Assembly: GCA_916700875.1 (NCBI GenBank)
Contig: CAKAKS010000067.1
Span: forward strand, 30,632,933-30,696,932
Reading direction: 5' to 3'
Length of the DNA: 64,000 nt
Source of the DNA: Sebastes aleutianus
Taxonomy: Eukaryota > Chordata > Actinopteri > Perciformes > Sebastidae
The position numbers and the translations under genes were made by a program. The notes under the pieces are model-generated. The model was not told the DNA's origin and searched no databases. It worked only from the letters and a program-made list of their open reading frames with translations. Of the stretch, positions 21,778-34,999 are shown in pieces. Each line of letters opens with the position of its first letter. Position 1 is the stretch's first letter.

Positions 21778-22312
21778 TCATTTTACTTACTCATTGGAAA
21801 TCAATTAACAACACAAAACAATGACACATATTGTCCAGAAACCCTCACAGGTACTGCATTTAGCATAAAAAACAGGCTCATAACATGGCAAACAAAAAAC
21901 AGCTGTCAGTGTGTCAGTGTGCTGACTTGACTATGACTTGCCCCAAACTGCATGTGATTATCATAAAGTGGGCATGTCTGTAAAGGGGAGGCTCGTGGGT
22001 ACCCAGAGAACCCATTTACATTCACATATCTTGAGGTCAGAGGTCAAGGGACCCCTTTGAAAATGGCCATGACAGTTTTTCCTCGCCAAAGTTTGGAGCG
22101 TTATTTAACCTCCTTCACGACAAGCTAGTAAGACCTGGTTGGTACCGATGGATTCATCAGGTTTTCTAGCTTCATGATACCAGTATCTTCACTCTAGCTT
22201 TAAAACTGAGCACGGTAAAATCTAAAAAATTGCAAGTTGCGTTAATATATTAAAGAAATTAGCGGCGTTAAAACAAATTTCCGTTATCGCGTTAACTTTA
22301 ACAGCCTTTAAA
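21778..22312. mobile_element. 3' part of a GGGCTGTCAA-type DNA transposon
   Basis: From CATTGGAAATCAATTAACAA to CGTTAACTTTAACAGCC it matches, from memory, the right part of an abundant fish element with TTAGGGCTGTCAA...TTGACAGCCCTAA ends. The left end of a member of the same family starts at about 63854. The csnk1g1 locus keeps only its first about 230 bp (58137-58370). Sequence at 22313-23226 is non-coding csnk1g1 intron in this copy. Confidence 0.5.
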
Positions 22313-23221
22313 TACATTCAAAGTAGAAGAAAATCACCAACTTATACAATTCCCTGTCTATGTAAAAAGTGGTTTAAATCTCAAGTAATATTCCAGGAAT
22401 GCCCTGACTTATGACTGTCTCTGGTGAAGGACACTGTTTATCTACAGTCAATCTAAAATGGTCGTGGATGAAGTCACTTTCTGACCTCCAGAGCAGAAAA
22501 TAATAATAATAAATGTTGACAAAAACCTAAAAACAGAGTGCTTCTGAAGAATGAGAGCGTCAGAGAGAGAACAAGCTGACTTTTTGGACTGTCAGCATAT
22601 TGTTAAAGTAGCCTGGGCCTCGAATGGGAAGCGTGGAAAGGGCGGAGCCTGTGGACACGTACCATTAGACCAACTTCTGTAATCACAAGATTATTAACAA
22701 ACCACGGCTCAACAAGTTGCTTCCGTGACTCTCCCCACAACTTCCTGTGGTTTAGTCATTCTGTTTACTCTAAAAAGCAGTGCTTTAGGAGGTGTTGACT
22801 TTGCCGTCTGACGCGACTCGCCGCCTCTGGAAACGCCCGAGGACCGTTTTACACTAACTGTTGTCGATTCAAAATAAAGAGATTCAGCAACTGCATGACT
22901 TATTTCTCGCCTCAGATGTTTTCAGAAACACATTTCGGGGAACTATTTTCGTGAAATAAGAGAAAAAAGTTCACAAACGAGCCGCCATGTTGGTTCCGGT
23001 TTGAAAGCTGGGAGCAGCAGCCCACGGAGGGAAAGCGTTCGTCCAATCAGGTGGGGAGAGCCTTGTTTCTAGTGACAGCCCATCAAGCGTCTAATGCTGG
23101 GAAGCGGGGCGTCCCCTTGTGATATAAAAACGCCCCTGTGGACACGTACCATAAATCTAAATTTGGATATTTTTGCTGTTAACGGTTAAAAGAAGAGTTG
23201 CATGTGTTGGCGTCCTCTTTA

Positions 23222-23226
<5 letters not shown>

Positions 23227-23273
<47 letters not shown>
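23227..23273. repeat. (GT)n microsatellite in duplicated csnk1g1 intron
   Basis: Pure GT tract immediately beside the donor of the duplicated csnk1g1 exon. The parent counterpart is 58519-58598 and is longer. Confidence 0.9.
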
Positions 23274-23275
<2 letters not shown>

Positions 23276-23386
23276 TTACTTGGTATCATCAGCCACCTCC
23301 ACCTCTGCATTGGCTGTGATTGGTGCGTTGGAGTGTCCTGCAGTGGGGTCGTCTGTATTCAGCTCCCCATTGGTTGAACTCATCAC

Positions 23387-24077
23387 CTGGAGGTGAGAAA
23401 TGGGGGAGGGATGAGTACAGGCGTGCCAACGTCCGATATTGGTGGGACAACAATTTAAAAAAGACTTGCATTACGTCCACACTAAGGCAGATAAATCTGA
23501 AAACTTGTGTGAAAAATGCACCAAAACAACTGAGAGGCAGATAAAAGTCTCTTCTTGTGAGAGCCCAGTTACTGTGCTGAGTCTCAGCTAGTTAAACGTC
23601 CATCTGCGTCCTGCTCTCCATCCTCACAGAGGACAAGACTGTTTTCAAATGTAGCCAGCTTAATGTGGATGTGGTCTTAAAAATAGTCCATGAGAGCTGT
23701 GACCTCCGGGGAAGCCTCACACCTCCACAGATACAGCCATTGTCAACATGTTTTTGTTTTTTTTGCCAAAATGGCAATTTTGTTAAAACGAAAAATTAAG
23801 CAGTAAAACAATGGCTTATGAGATTTCTTAAAAAACAATCACTGTAGCCTCAGGAGTGTGTGTAATGTGTCACTAGTCTGTCTGTAAACGGCTGCCCGTA
23901 CAGCGGTCCGTTGCCCACACCGGGTTCCTGTCCCGGGTGAGGAAGAGTTTATGAGAAATGTGGAGCCATCACCAAAGCCTGAGGAGACAAGAAATATTTT
24001 ACAGCTGAAAGCTGAAATGTTTTAAAATGTAGAGCAGGTTTGAACCGAGGCTCCGTTTGTAAATGAGGAAACATACT
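23387..24077. other. csnk1g1 intron fragment and duplication breakpoint
   Basis: Sequence matches the parent intron (58712-59070) until about 23748 (TTGTCAACAT), then diverges. After about 190 bp of unique sequence, GTGAGGAAGAGTTTATGAG (23936 on) matches 46154 on, upstream of TRIM6. No gene supported. Confidence 0.6.
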
Positions 24078-24368
24078 GTGCGTTCCAAAACCCATACTAC
24101 CATACTACTTAGTATGCCAGAAAAAAAGATTTCTCATGTCCCAATACAGAGTATGTCAAATGCAGTATGCCAAAAATACCAGGATGTCCTACTACATCTG
24201 ATCACATTTTACAGAATGAAAGCCAGCAAGCTTTTCTGGCTGTTCTGACCCACAATCCTCTGCACAGCAGATATATTGTATGCATACTGCATGTAACAGT
24301 ACGTACTTTGTAAGGGCAGCTGCAGTGCACTAAAAGTAAAAAGGAAAAGTATGTGATTTGGGACGTAG
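24078..24368. mobile_element. CATAC-type MITE
   Basis: The left end TGCGTTCCAAAACCCATAC and the right end GTATGTGATTTGGGACGTAG form imperfect terminal inverted repeats around about 290 bp. A full copy lies at 46294-46587 before TRIM6. Right-end remnants lie at about 3380-3485 and 29540-29645 before TRIM1 and TRIM4, linking this copy to A-type upstream sequence. Confidence 0.55.
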
Positions 24369-26680
<2,312 letters not shown>

Positions 26681-27358
26681 CTTTCAAGAGGAAGAAACTC
26701 TTAATTTCCTCCACGGGTAATACCAAGGAAGAGAGCGTTCATTTTCCTGACTTGTCACAGTAAACATCTTGATGGTGAAAGTTTCTAGAGATGATCCTCT
26801 GACGTCCCGTTCCAGTGAAGGCAGCATGTGGAGCAGATACAGAAAGCTGACAGAAACACTTTTTACTCAAAATTATATTCTGGATTTAACCTGTTTTCTA
26901 CACAATCATTTGAAGGACTTTATCATAAAAGTAAAAACTATTTGGGGATTTCATTCCTTCTACAGCAGTGATTCATTTTTTATTTTTCATCTGCTGTATC
27001 AGCATCATCAAACAGTATTTCAGGAAAAAAGAAGAGCCAATTCTGAAAACTGAGGAGCTGTCTCCAAACCCAGAGGTACAAAGAAGAGTTTACCTCCTAA
27101 AAGCTTATGGCTCCGGTGTTTTTAACTGAGAAATGATCTCTATATTATAAACAAACCACACATATCTCTCTCTAACCGCTCCTCTTCCTGGAATGAAGCA
27201 GAACCTGATAACTCCTCCCTCCTCTTCCTGCTCTCAAACACAGCAGCTCCACTCAGTCCATTTATTTCCTTGTTCCCTCCCCTTCAGATCTACAGTTTGA
27301 AGGAGGGTGTAACCAACATGGTGAGAGCTGACAGGCCCTATTCACTGCACAGACACAT
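26681..27358 (+). pseudogene. Orphan type-B TRIM promoter/leader without coding exon
   Basis: It matches the TRIM2, 3, 5 and 7 upstream regions: TATAAA at 27146-27151, TTCCTGGAA at 27185-27193, the CCCCTTCAG acceptor-like site, leader ATCTACAGTTTGAAGG, and ATGGTGAGAGC. It stops at CACAGACACATG, where the others continue GCTGTTTAGATCAGAGC into the coding exon. Type-A upstream sequence (CCCCCTGCCCCATAAAAAAA) follows directly. The TRIM coding exon and 3' region are therefore missing. If the promoter still fires, a transcript could read or splice into TRIM4, about 2.5 kb downstream (inference). Confidence 0.75.
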
Positions 27359-29487
27359 GACCCCCTGCCCCATAAAAAAAGGTAAGAGCTGAAATACATT
27401 GCTATAAAAGCAGGAAGCTAAACTGTAATACTGTCACAGGTGGAAGTTGAAATTGATTAAAGGTCCAATAGCGTGCCCATTTTCAGGTTCATACTTGTAT
27501 TTTGTGTTTCTACTAGAACGTGTTTACATGCTGTAATGTTAAAAAAAAAACGTTATTTTCCTCATACTGTCTGTCTGAATATACCTGTATTTACCCTCTG
27601 CCTGAAATGCTCCGTTTTAGTGCATTTCAATGGAATTGCGTTGCTAGGCAACAGCTTGGGTCCATGTTTACTTCCTGTCAGCTGATGTTATTTACATCCA
27701 CTACAACAGGAAATAACATTTAGAATGTTTATGTTTAAAACTGTAATGGTCCAAATATTGTATATTTGTGACATCACAAATGGACAGAAATCCTAACGGC
27801 TTGTTTCAAATGCACAATTTCTGAATACGGGCTGTGTGTATTTCTCCGTTGATTGAGCGTTTTGATAGTTTAACAGTATTAATTTAGCACTTAAACCTGT
27901 TTTATAATATAAAAAGACATGAAAATCTCACTTTTTATAATATAGGACCTTTAAAGAGTGAAAATAACAAAATAATAAGTACACTGTAACAGCATTTTAT
28001 GTTAAACTTTTGATTTTACCTTTAACTCCCAGAAAAGAAAAATGAATGAATGAATTTTGAATTTGCCCCTCTGGTGTGAACTTGGCATGTGAAACTCTGG
28101 CATAAAATAATATTCATCATTTTTCAACAAGCCCAGTGGAAATAAAACTTTCTGAACACGGTGTAGAAACAAGTGTTGAGCGTATCGTCAGAGGAATAAT
28201 ACGAGCTGAAGTGGAAAAAAAGACCGTTCTTTTATCAGTATGTGGGGGAAAGAAGTTGGCATTTGTATTCAATATGTGAACTTATGATTGTGTTCAATAA
28301 CTATGATAACAAAATCCTCATGTCACAACTTTCCTTCAATGTTTCTGTTGTTATCAAAGTTTTGAGCCGGCCTGGAAATAAGTTATGTTACCTTTTAGTT
28401 TTAATCCTGTTTCATACTGTGTAAAAACATCATTAGTTTGTAAATTACAGTTTATTTTATTATATTTCCTTTCATTTTATGTCTTTCTTGTTTTCACATG
28501 CTCTGCATAATCTCATTTGTGTTTTAGTTCTGTGTTTTTTACTCTGTGTATTGTGTGTGTAGAAGTGTCTTTCTTGCAGAATGAAACCAAACGAACCGCA
28601 TTGCTGCTATTTTGAGGTTGATAGTAACTTAAGTTAATATTTTGCATTGAACAATGTTTAGATTATACGCAGGGACGTTTATATTCCTGGAGCTTTAAAT
28701 GATTTCTATTTCTATATCTAAGAAGACGATTTATGGACGAAACAGGAATTGTGTCATGTGCCTCACCTGCTGATTGCTAATTGGGAAGCACACCTATGGC
28801 AGTCTGGAGAAGTCAGGTCTATAAAGTGAAGTGAGTCAGTTGCTCTCTGTTTGCCCAGTGAGAGGTCAGTAGAGCTGACACGTCGACCTCTTGACAAACA
28901 AGTTTTCAAGTTAAACTATCACTGTTTGACACCAATGCACAAAATATTAAAAACACCTTGACATTGAAAGACAATTTAGTTGGATGTAGATGAAGCTAAA
29001 AATCATCAACGCTAGATAATATAAAAGTTCTCTAAGAAGGGATTCATCAGAATGAAATGAGAACAACATAAAGAACAGAATATTTTGACATTTTGAGGAA
29101 TAATTCAAAATGACTGACCGTATGAAAGGATATTTTCATTCCTATTTACCTTACGTAGTGTTTTTTTTGTGCTTTTTTTGAAGGGGTTTTGTTGCGATAC
29201 AACTATATAAAGTCGAGGTCTGTCTGAGCATATAATAAACGGCCACTGTGGGACGCCGACTGCTGCGTTTGACTGATTTGTCTGCGTATACCTGATTTAA
29301 ATAAAAGTTATTTGATTTTGAAACTTGAAACTCACGTCTCGGCCCCATCTCTTTATGAAGGAACTTGTGTGATTTGGTTGGGTTATTCTCTGGGTGAAAT
29401 TCCCAGAGTGGCGTTGTCGGGTTCTAATAGCATGCGTTTCTGCTAAGTGCCCGGGTTACATAATAATTATGAATTTTGTAATGGAGT
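27359..29487. other. Duplicate of the type-A upstream block
   Basis: Near-identical to about 630-2790. Contains the TTAA-flanked MITE (27461-27950), the inverted conserved segment (about 28125-28403) and the LTR-like TATA/AATAAA fragment (about 29150-29470). No gene supported. Confidence 0.75.
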
Positions 29488-29836
29488 TACAAGAGATAAC
29501 CCCTCCCTCCTCTTCCTGCTCTCAGACACAGCCAGTATGTCCCAGTTGTATGTATACTGCATGCAACAGTACGTACATTGTAAGGGCAGCTGCAGTGTGC
29601 TAAAAGTAAAAAGTAAAAGTATGTGATTTGGGACGTAGTCAGTCGTGCTGCTCCTCGTCCTGGAATGAAGCAAAACTTGATAACCCGGTCTATTTATTTC
29701 CTTGTTCCCTCCCCTTCAGATCTACAGTTTGAAGGTGGGTGTAACCAACATAACACATGATGATTACATCAGAGCTCAAACTAGTGTCGGTTCTAGTCAA
29801 GTGAAACTCAGACAGTCGTTGCTACTGAGAGGTGAA
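29488..29836 (+). promoter_or_regulatory. TRIM4 upstream/leader region, type A
   Basis: Similar to 3345-3682: MITE right end (about 29540-29645), then GTCCTGGAATGAAGC (one base off the STAT palindrome), acceptor-like CCCCTTCAG and the common leader. A G-to-C-type change at the leader (GATTACATC for GATTAGATC in TRIM1) removes a stop and leaves the frame open far upstream, but only from a TTG, so the start stays at 29837. Confidence 0.45.
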
Positions 29837-31507
29837 ATGGCGCAGAAAGGAGTTCAGCTGGACCAGCAAGCAATCTCTTGTTCGATCTGTCTGGATCTAC
29901 TGAAGGATCCGGTGACTACTTCCTGTGGACACAGCTACTGCATGAACTGTATTAACAGATTCTGGGTTGGAGAGGATGAGAAGAAGATCTACAGCTGTCC
30001 TCAGTGTAGGCAGACCTTCACACCGAGGCCTGTCCTGATGAAAAACACCATAATATCAGATTTAGTGGAGGAACTGAAGAAGACCGGACTCCAAGCTGCT
30101 CCTGCTGATCACTGCTATGCTGGACCTGAAGATGTGGCCTGTGATGTCTGCACTGGGAGGCAACTGAAAGCCTTCAAGTCCTGTCTGGTGTGTCTGGCCT
30201 CTTACTGTGAGAAACACCTCCAGCCTCATTATGACTCAGCTCCGTTCAAGAAACACAAGCTGGTGGAGCCCTCCAAGAAGCTCCAGGAGAACATCTGCTC
30301 TCGTCACGACGAGGTGATGAAGATTTTCTGTCGTACTGATCAGCAGTGTATCTGTTATCTCTGCTTAATGGATGAACATAAAGGCCACGACACCGTCTCA
30401 GCTGCAGCAGAAAGGACCGAGAGGCAGAGAGAGCTGGAGGTGAGTCGACTCAACATCCAGCAGAGGATCCAGGACAGAGAGAAAGATGTGAAGCTGCTCC
30501 AACAGGAGGTGGAGGCTGTCAATCGCTCTGCTGATAAAGCAGTGGAGGACAGTGAGAAGATCTTCACCGAGCTGATCCGTCTCATGGAGAAAAGAAGCTG
30601 TGATGTGAAGCAGCAGGTCAGATCCCAGCAGAAAAGTGAAGTGAGTCGAGTCAAAGAGCTTCAGGAGAAGCTGGAGCAGGAGATCACTGAGCTGAAGAGG
30701 AGAGACGCTGAGCTGAAGCTGCTTTCACACACAGAGGATCACGACCAGTTTCTACTCAACTACACCTCACTGTCACCACTCAGTGAATCTACACACTCAT
30801 CCAGCATCAATATCCGTCCTCTGAGCTACTTTGAGGACGTGACGGTGGCTGTGTCAGAAGTCAGAGATAAACTACAGGATGTTCTGAGAGAGAAATGGAC
30901 AAACGTCTCACAGACAGTGACTGAAGTGGATGTTTTACTGTCACAACCAGAGCCCAAGACCAGAGCTGGATTCTTAAAATATTCACGAGAAATCACACTG
31001 GATCCAAACACAGTACACACACATCTGTTATTATCTGAGGGGAACAGAAAAGCATTTATGAGAAAACAACAGTCTTATTATAGTCACCCAGACAGATTCA
31101 CTGCAAGGCGTCAGGTCCTGAGTAGAGAGAGTCTGACTGGACGTTGTTACTGGGAGGTGGAGTGTAGAGGGGGAGGAGTTCATGTAGCAGTCGCATACAA
31201 GAGTATCAGGAGAGCAGAGGCGTTGAATGAATGTGTGTTTGGATGGAATGACAAATCTTGGGCGTTACGTTGTGACCAATACCGTTATATATTTTGGTAC
31301 AACGATGTCCAAACCCCCGTCTCAGGTCCTCAGTCCTTCAGAGTAGGAGTGTACCTGGATCACAGTGCAGGTATTCTGTCCTTCTACAGCGTCTCTGAAA
31401 CCATGACTCTCCTCCACAGAGTCCAGACCACATTCACTGAGCCTCTCTATGCTGGACTTTGTCTTTTAGGTCATGGAGTCACTGCTGAGTTGAGTAAACT
31501 GAAATAG
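29837..31507 (+). CDS. TRIM4: fish TRIM E3 ubiquitin ligase
   Basis: 556 residues from MAQKGVQ in one exon; the open frame continues 45 codons upstream without an ATG. RING ligands are complete. The RING loop has the CINRFWVGEDEKK form otherwise seen only in TRIM7. NTIISDLVEEL after the RING is close to pseudogene TRIM6 (NTIISDLVEKL). B-box 2 has CLMDEHKGHD as in TRIM1, 5 and 7. SPRY patches are FMRKQQ (one codon shorter here than in TRIM2), ARR, EALNECVFG, RCDQYRYIFWYND and CLLGHGVTA. The end reads ELSKLK instead of ELCKLK, and QSFRVGVY replaces the usual SSRVGVY, making this the most diverged SPRY edge. Function inferred from family only. Confidence 0.93.
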   Translation: MAQKGVQLDQQAISCSICLDLLKDPVTTSCGHSYCMNCINRFWVGEDEKKIYSCPQCRQTFTPRPVLMKNTIISDLVEELKKTGLQAAPADHCYAGPEDVACDVCTGRQLKAFKSCLVCLASYCEKHLQPHYDSAPFKKHKLVEPSKKLQENICSRHDEVMKIFCRTDQQCICYLCLMDEHKGHDTVSAAAERTERQRELEVSRLNIQQRIQDREKDVKLLQQEVEAVNRSADKAVEDSEKIFTELIRLMEKRSCDVKQQVRSQQKSEVSRVKELQEKLEQEITELKRRDAELKLLSHTEDHDQFLLNYTSLSPLSESTHSSSINIRPLSYFEDVTVAVSEVRDKLQDVLREKWTNVSQTVTEVDVLLSQPEPKTRAGFLKYSREITLDPNTVHTHLLLSEGNRKAFMRKQQSYYSHPDRFTARRQVLSRESLTGRCYWEVECRGGGVHVAVAYKSIRRAEALNECVFGWNDKSWALRCDQYRYIFWYNDVQTPVSGPQSFRVGVYLDHSAGILSFYSVSETMTLLHRVQTTFTEPLYAGLCLLGHGVTAELSKLK

Positions 31508-32135
31508 ACAGAAGTCATTTAAGGGTTCAATTCTGTGTTTTAACTCTTAAACTTATCTGGTGTCCATCATTGTTGCTGCAGAGCTGATTTTTCTTTTCAT
31601 GTCTTCACTGCTCAGAGATCAGCTGTCAATCAAACATTACGGGCGCTACTTTGACCAAAGAACGTTTATTACCAAGAAGTGAAAGTTAATTGTTTGTTCC
31701 ATTGTAACGTCAGCGGCCAGCAGCAGAGCTACGCTTCCGCCATTTTGGACTGAAAGCGACTACAGGACGCCAGTAAAACGTCCGCCTTCAAAGTGACGTA
31801 CAAAAGTAAAACTAAATTATTTCTATTCTATCGTCACATTCTACCAAAACGGCCGGTGTTGAACAATAAAATATTATGAATATAAGAAGCGTTTTCAGTC
31901 CAAAATGGCGGCGGCGGCTGTCGTCATAAAAGCAGCTGAGTTGCATCTCTTTGCTTCTACACTCTTTGATTTGACATCTTCTCATGAGTTGTTCTGTAAA
32001 TGTGTGAGTGTCTTCAGGTGGCGCTCCTTCCTGTGTCTGTTTCACTGCTCATGATGATCTTTGTTCACCTGAACTGATATTTCTCTGCATGAAAATGTAA
32101 ACTTCTCTGTGCTCTAAATGTTTGGTGAATATTTG

Positions 32136-32166
<31 letters not shown>

Positions 32167-32534
32167 TGTTGTTTCTCTTCCACTGCACGGGTCTTAAAGG
32201 AAGGTCTAGTGATTTATTTCTTATCATAGATATTCTGTTCTCACCACTTTTTGTAAAGATATCTAGAATCACATTTATTTGTTGGGCAGACTAAATGTTG
32301 TCGTCCAGATCGACGTACAAACGAGATACTAAGATGTTTAATGAAACTGTAATTATCATGATCATAATCAATAAGGAAATCATTATTCTCTGTTACATCG
32401 CTGAGATTCTGCTCAAACAAACTGATTGTGTGGATGAAAATGAATCTGTACGTGAAATCATTGTAACAAGAGTCATTTAACAGACTTTACTGATGGGATG
32501 TGTGAACAAACTGAAGGTTTCTATAATCAATAAA
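31508..32534 (+). other. TRIM4 3' region
   Basis: Same layout as after TRIM1: CCATTTTGGACTGAAA fold-back with an AAAATGGCGGCGGCGGC right arm, TA/GT repeat near 32137-32166 and AATAAA at 32529-32534. Confidence 0.55.
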
Positions 32535-33426
32535 CAAGAATGAACTAAGTCTTCTCTTCCTGTCTTTTTTCCAGGGTATCATACAAAGCTGATGGAGGAA
32601 ATGTGACTATGAGAGAATAACTGAGGCAGTTTTCCTCCTGAAACACCACAAAGTCCAGTGTTCATGTTTAGAGTCAGTCTCTGTTAACAAAAACGAGAAA
32701 ACAAGATTCAAACTAAAAGGTAACATAACTTATTTCCAGGCCGGCTCAAAACTTTTATAACAACAAAAACTGTTGAAGGAAAGTTGTGACATGAGGATTT
32801 TGTTATCATAGTTATTGAACACAATCACAAGTTCATATATTGAATACATATTCCAACTTCTTTCCCCCACATACTGATAAAAGAACGGTCTTTTCTTCCA
32901 CTTCAGCTCGTATTATTCCTCTGACGATACGCTCAACACTTGTTTCTACACCGTGTTCAGAAAGTTTTATTTCCATGGGCTTGTTGTCTCCTCTGTATAA
33001 CCACAGCTGTGGTGCTTTGGTGATTCTCTGAGCAACCTGGAGAGCACACAAACGGGACTATTGTTTGTTCTTTATTCAAACAGTATTATGCAGATTTAAA
33101 CACAATTGTTGTGGATTTATGGCTTTTTAAACTGTTTTGGATACATGAATGAAACCTTCTTGCCACATGGACTCTACATCTCTTTCTTTAGATATTTACA
33201 TCTCTTTCTTTATGTGCATTTATTTTTTTTGTTGTAATACATTAGATTGATTTAAAGTGTGTATTCATCAAATCTCTTGGATTTTGGTGTAAAATGCATT
33301 ACAAGAGCCACAATGAGGTGGATCACCAGACGGCACTGAATACCTCCAGAATGAAGACAGGTGGAGCTACAGCTGACACAGATGACGGCCTGATTACTGC
33401 AGGATGCAATCATCCAATAGGATGCT

Positions 33427-33507
<81 letters not shown>

Positions 33508-34999
33508 TCTGGCAAAGCTGTATATAAAGTTGTTTCTGACACTCGCTTCTGTTTGACGTTGGTGTCGGCAGAGATGCTGGTTTCTGATTCAGTTTAACGC
33601 TCTTTGACTAAAGACAACAACATAGAAAGAGTCAAGTCTATGTAGTGTTCTCCTTTTCCAGTTTGTTCAGAGCTCCAAAGCCTCAAACACATATCTGTTG
33701 GGGTGGAAGAGCTTCTTCATTTCATTATCTGAGCAAACTAAAGAACAAGAGCCCATGCTTAAAATGCTGTTAGATAACTGGAAGTTTGGGGAATTTTTTC
33801 CTACTGCTTTTTCTTTTTAACAAATCTACAATAAAAGTGAGAATCCTGTAGTTCAGTGGTTCTCAACCTTTTTTGAGCTAGCGCCCCCCTATCCATTATC
33901 CAGGTCCCTTACCGCCCCCCATCAAATAAAATGTAGGCTAATTGTCTTCCTAAATATTAATGTTCATTATTATTATTATTATTATTATTAATATATAGAT
34001 TATTATTTATTCATATTCTCATTATATATATATTTTTATTATTATTATTGTGTTATATCATTAAAAAAGCATGTGAATGGAAATTTATATTTATGAGTTT
34101 TGCAACAGTTATAAATTTGACATTCAGACTTTAATTAGGTATCACAAACATACTTGCTAACTTTGAGACCCTAAAAAAAGGGAGGATTTCTAAACCAAAT
34201 CGGGAGGTCTGGGGGTCCGTCTCCAGAAAAATTAACCTTTCATAGACTTTGTTTCCTGCATTCTGGTGACTTTAAAAAGAGTGAAAATAACAAAATAATA
34301 ACTTCACTGCAACTGCATTTTATGTTAAACTTTTAATTTGACCTTTAACTCCCAGGAAAGAAAACTGAATAATTGGCCCCTCTGGTGTGAACTTGAATGT
34401 TGTAAAAGTGTCAGACTGTCGGATGTGTGGATGGAGGGAGTTCCAGAGCCTGGGAGCAGCAGCCTGCAGCTGAATGCCCTAGCACCCATGGGTGCTGAGA
34501 TGTGAGGTGGGGGTGGTCAGAAGACAAGCTGAGGATGAGTGCAGGGAACGGGCTTCTCTCACTCACCGAAGGTCCTTTCAGACACAACGTGACGACGCCA
34601 CCACTGACCTCTGAAACACGTTATTTCTAACTGCGACGGCTTTTCACTGCACTGAACAAAGCCCAACTTCAGGCGCTGCTCGCTGTGGCGAGCTCAGCTT
34701 AAACATGAGCTCAAACTGAGCTGTGTCGTCAGCATAGACTGCTCTCTTCCCCTGAGAAACGACAGTTGGTGTAGCTCTGTTGTCGTCCGAGTGGAAACAG
34801 TGGGGACTTTACACACTGTTCAGTTCCAGAAACAGGTAAAGATAACGAAAAGAAGAAAAAAAAATGTGAAAATTTGACATAAATCGGGAGAAATACGTGA
34901 GAATTGTGACTCCGGGAGGAAACCGGGAGAAAACAATGAAAAACGTGAGTCTCCCGGGAAAATCGGGAGGGTTGTGTGTGGCTGGTTGCTCGACACTAT
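32535..34999. other. Spacer after TRIM4
   Basis: Unit-B spacer: conserved segment (about 32698-32985, with a 1-bp deletion shifting its frame), (GT)n 33429-33506, hAT-like left end at 33856, ATT arrays near 33966-34050 and CTCCCGG-type remnants up to the insertion at about 35000. No gene supported. Confidence 0.55.

Noticed and set aside
29702..29836. Longer TRIM4 start (45 extra residues) and similar extensions in other copies
   Set aside because: These frames begin at TTG or GTG. The shared ATG at MAQKGVQ is the first in-frame ATG, unless the 77-nt leader intron is used in B-type copies.
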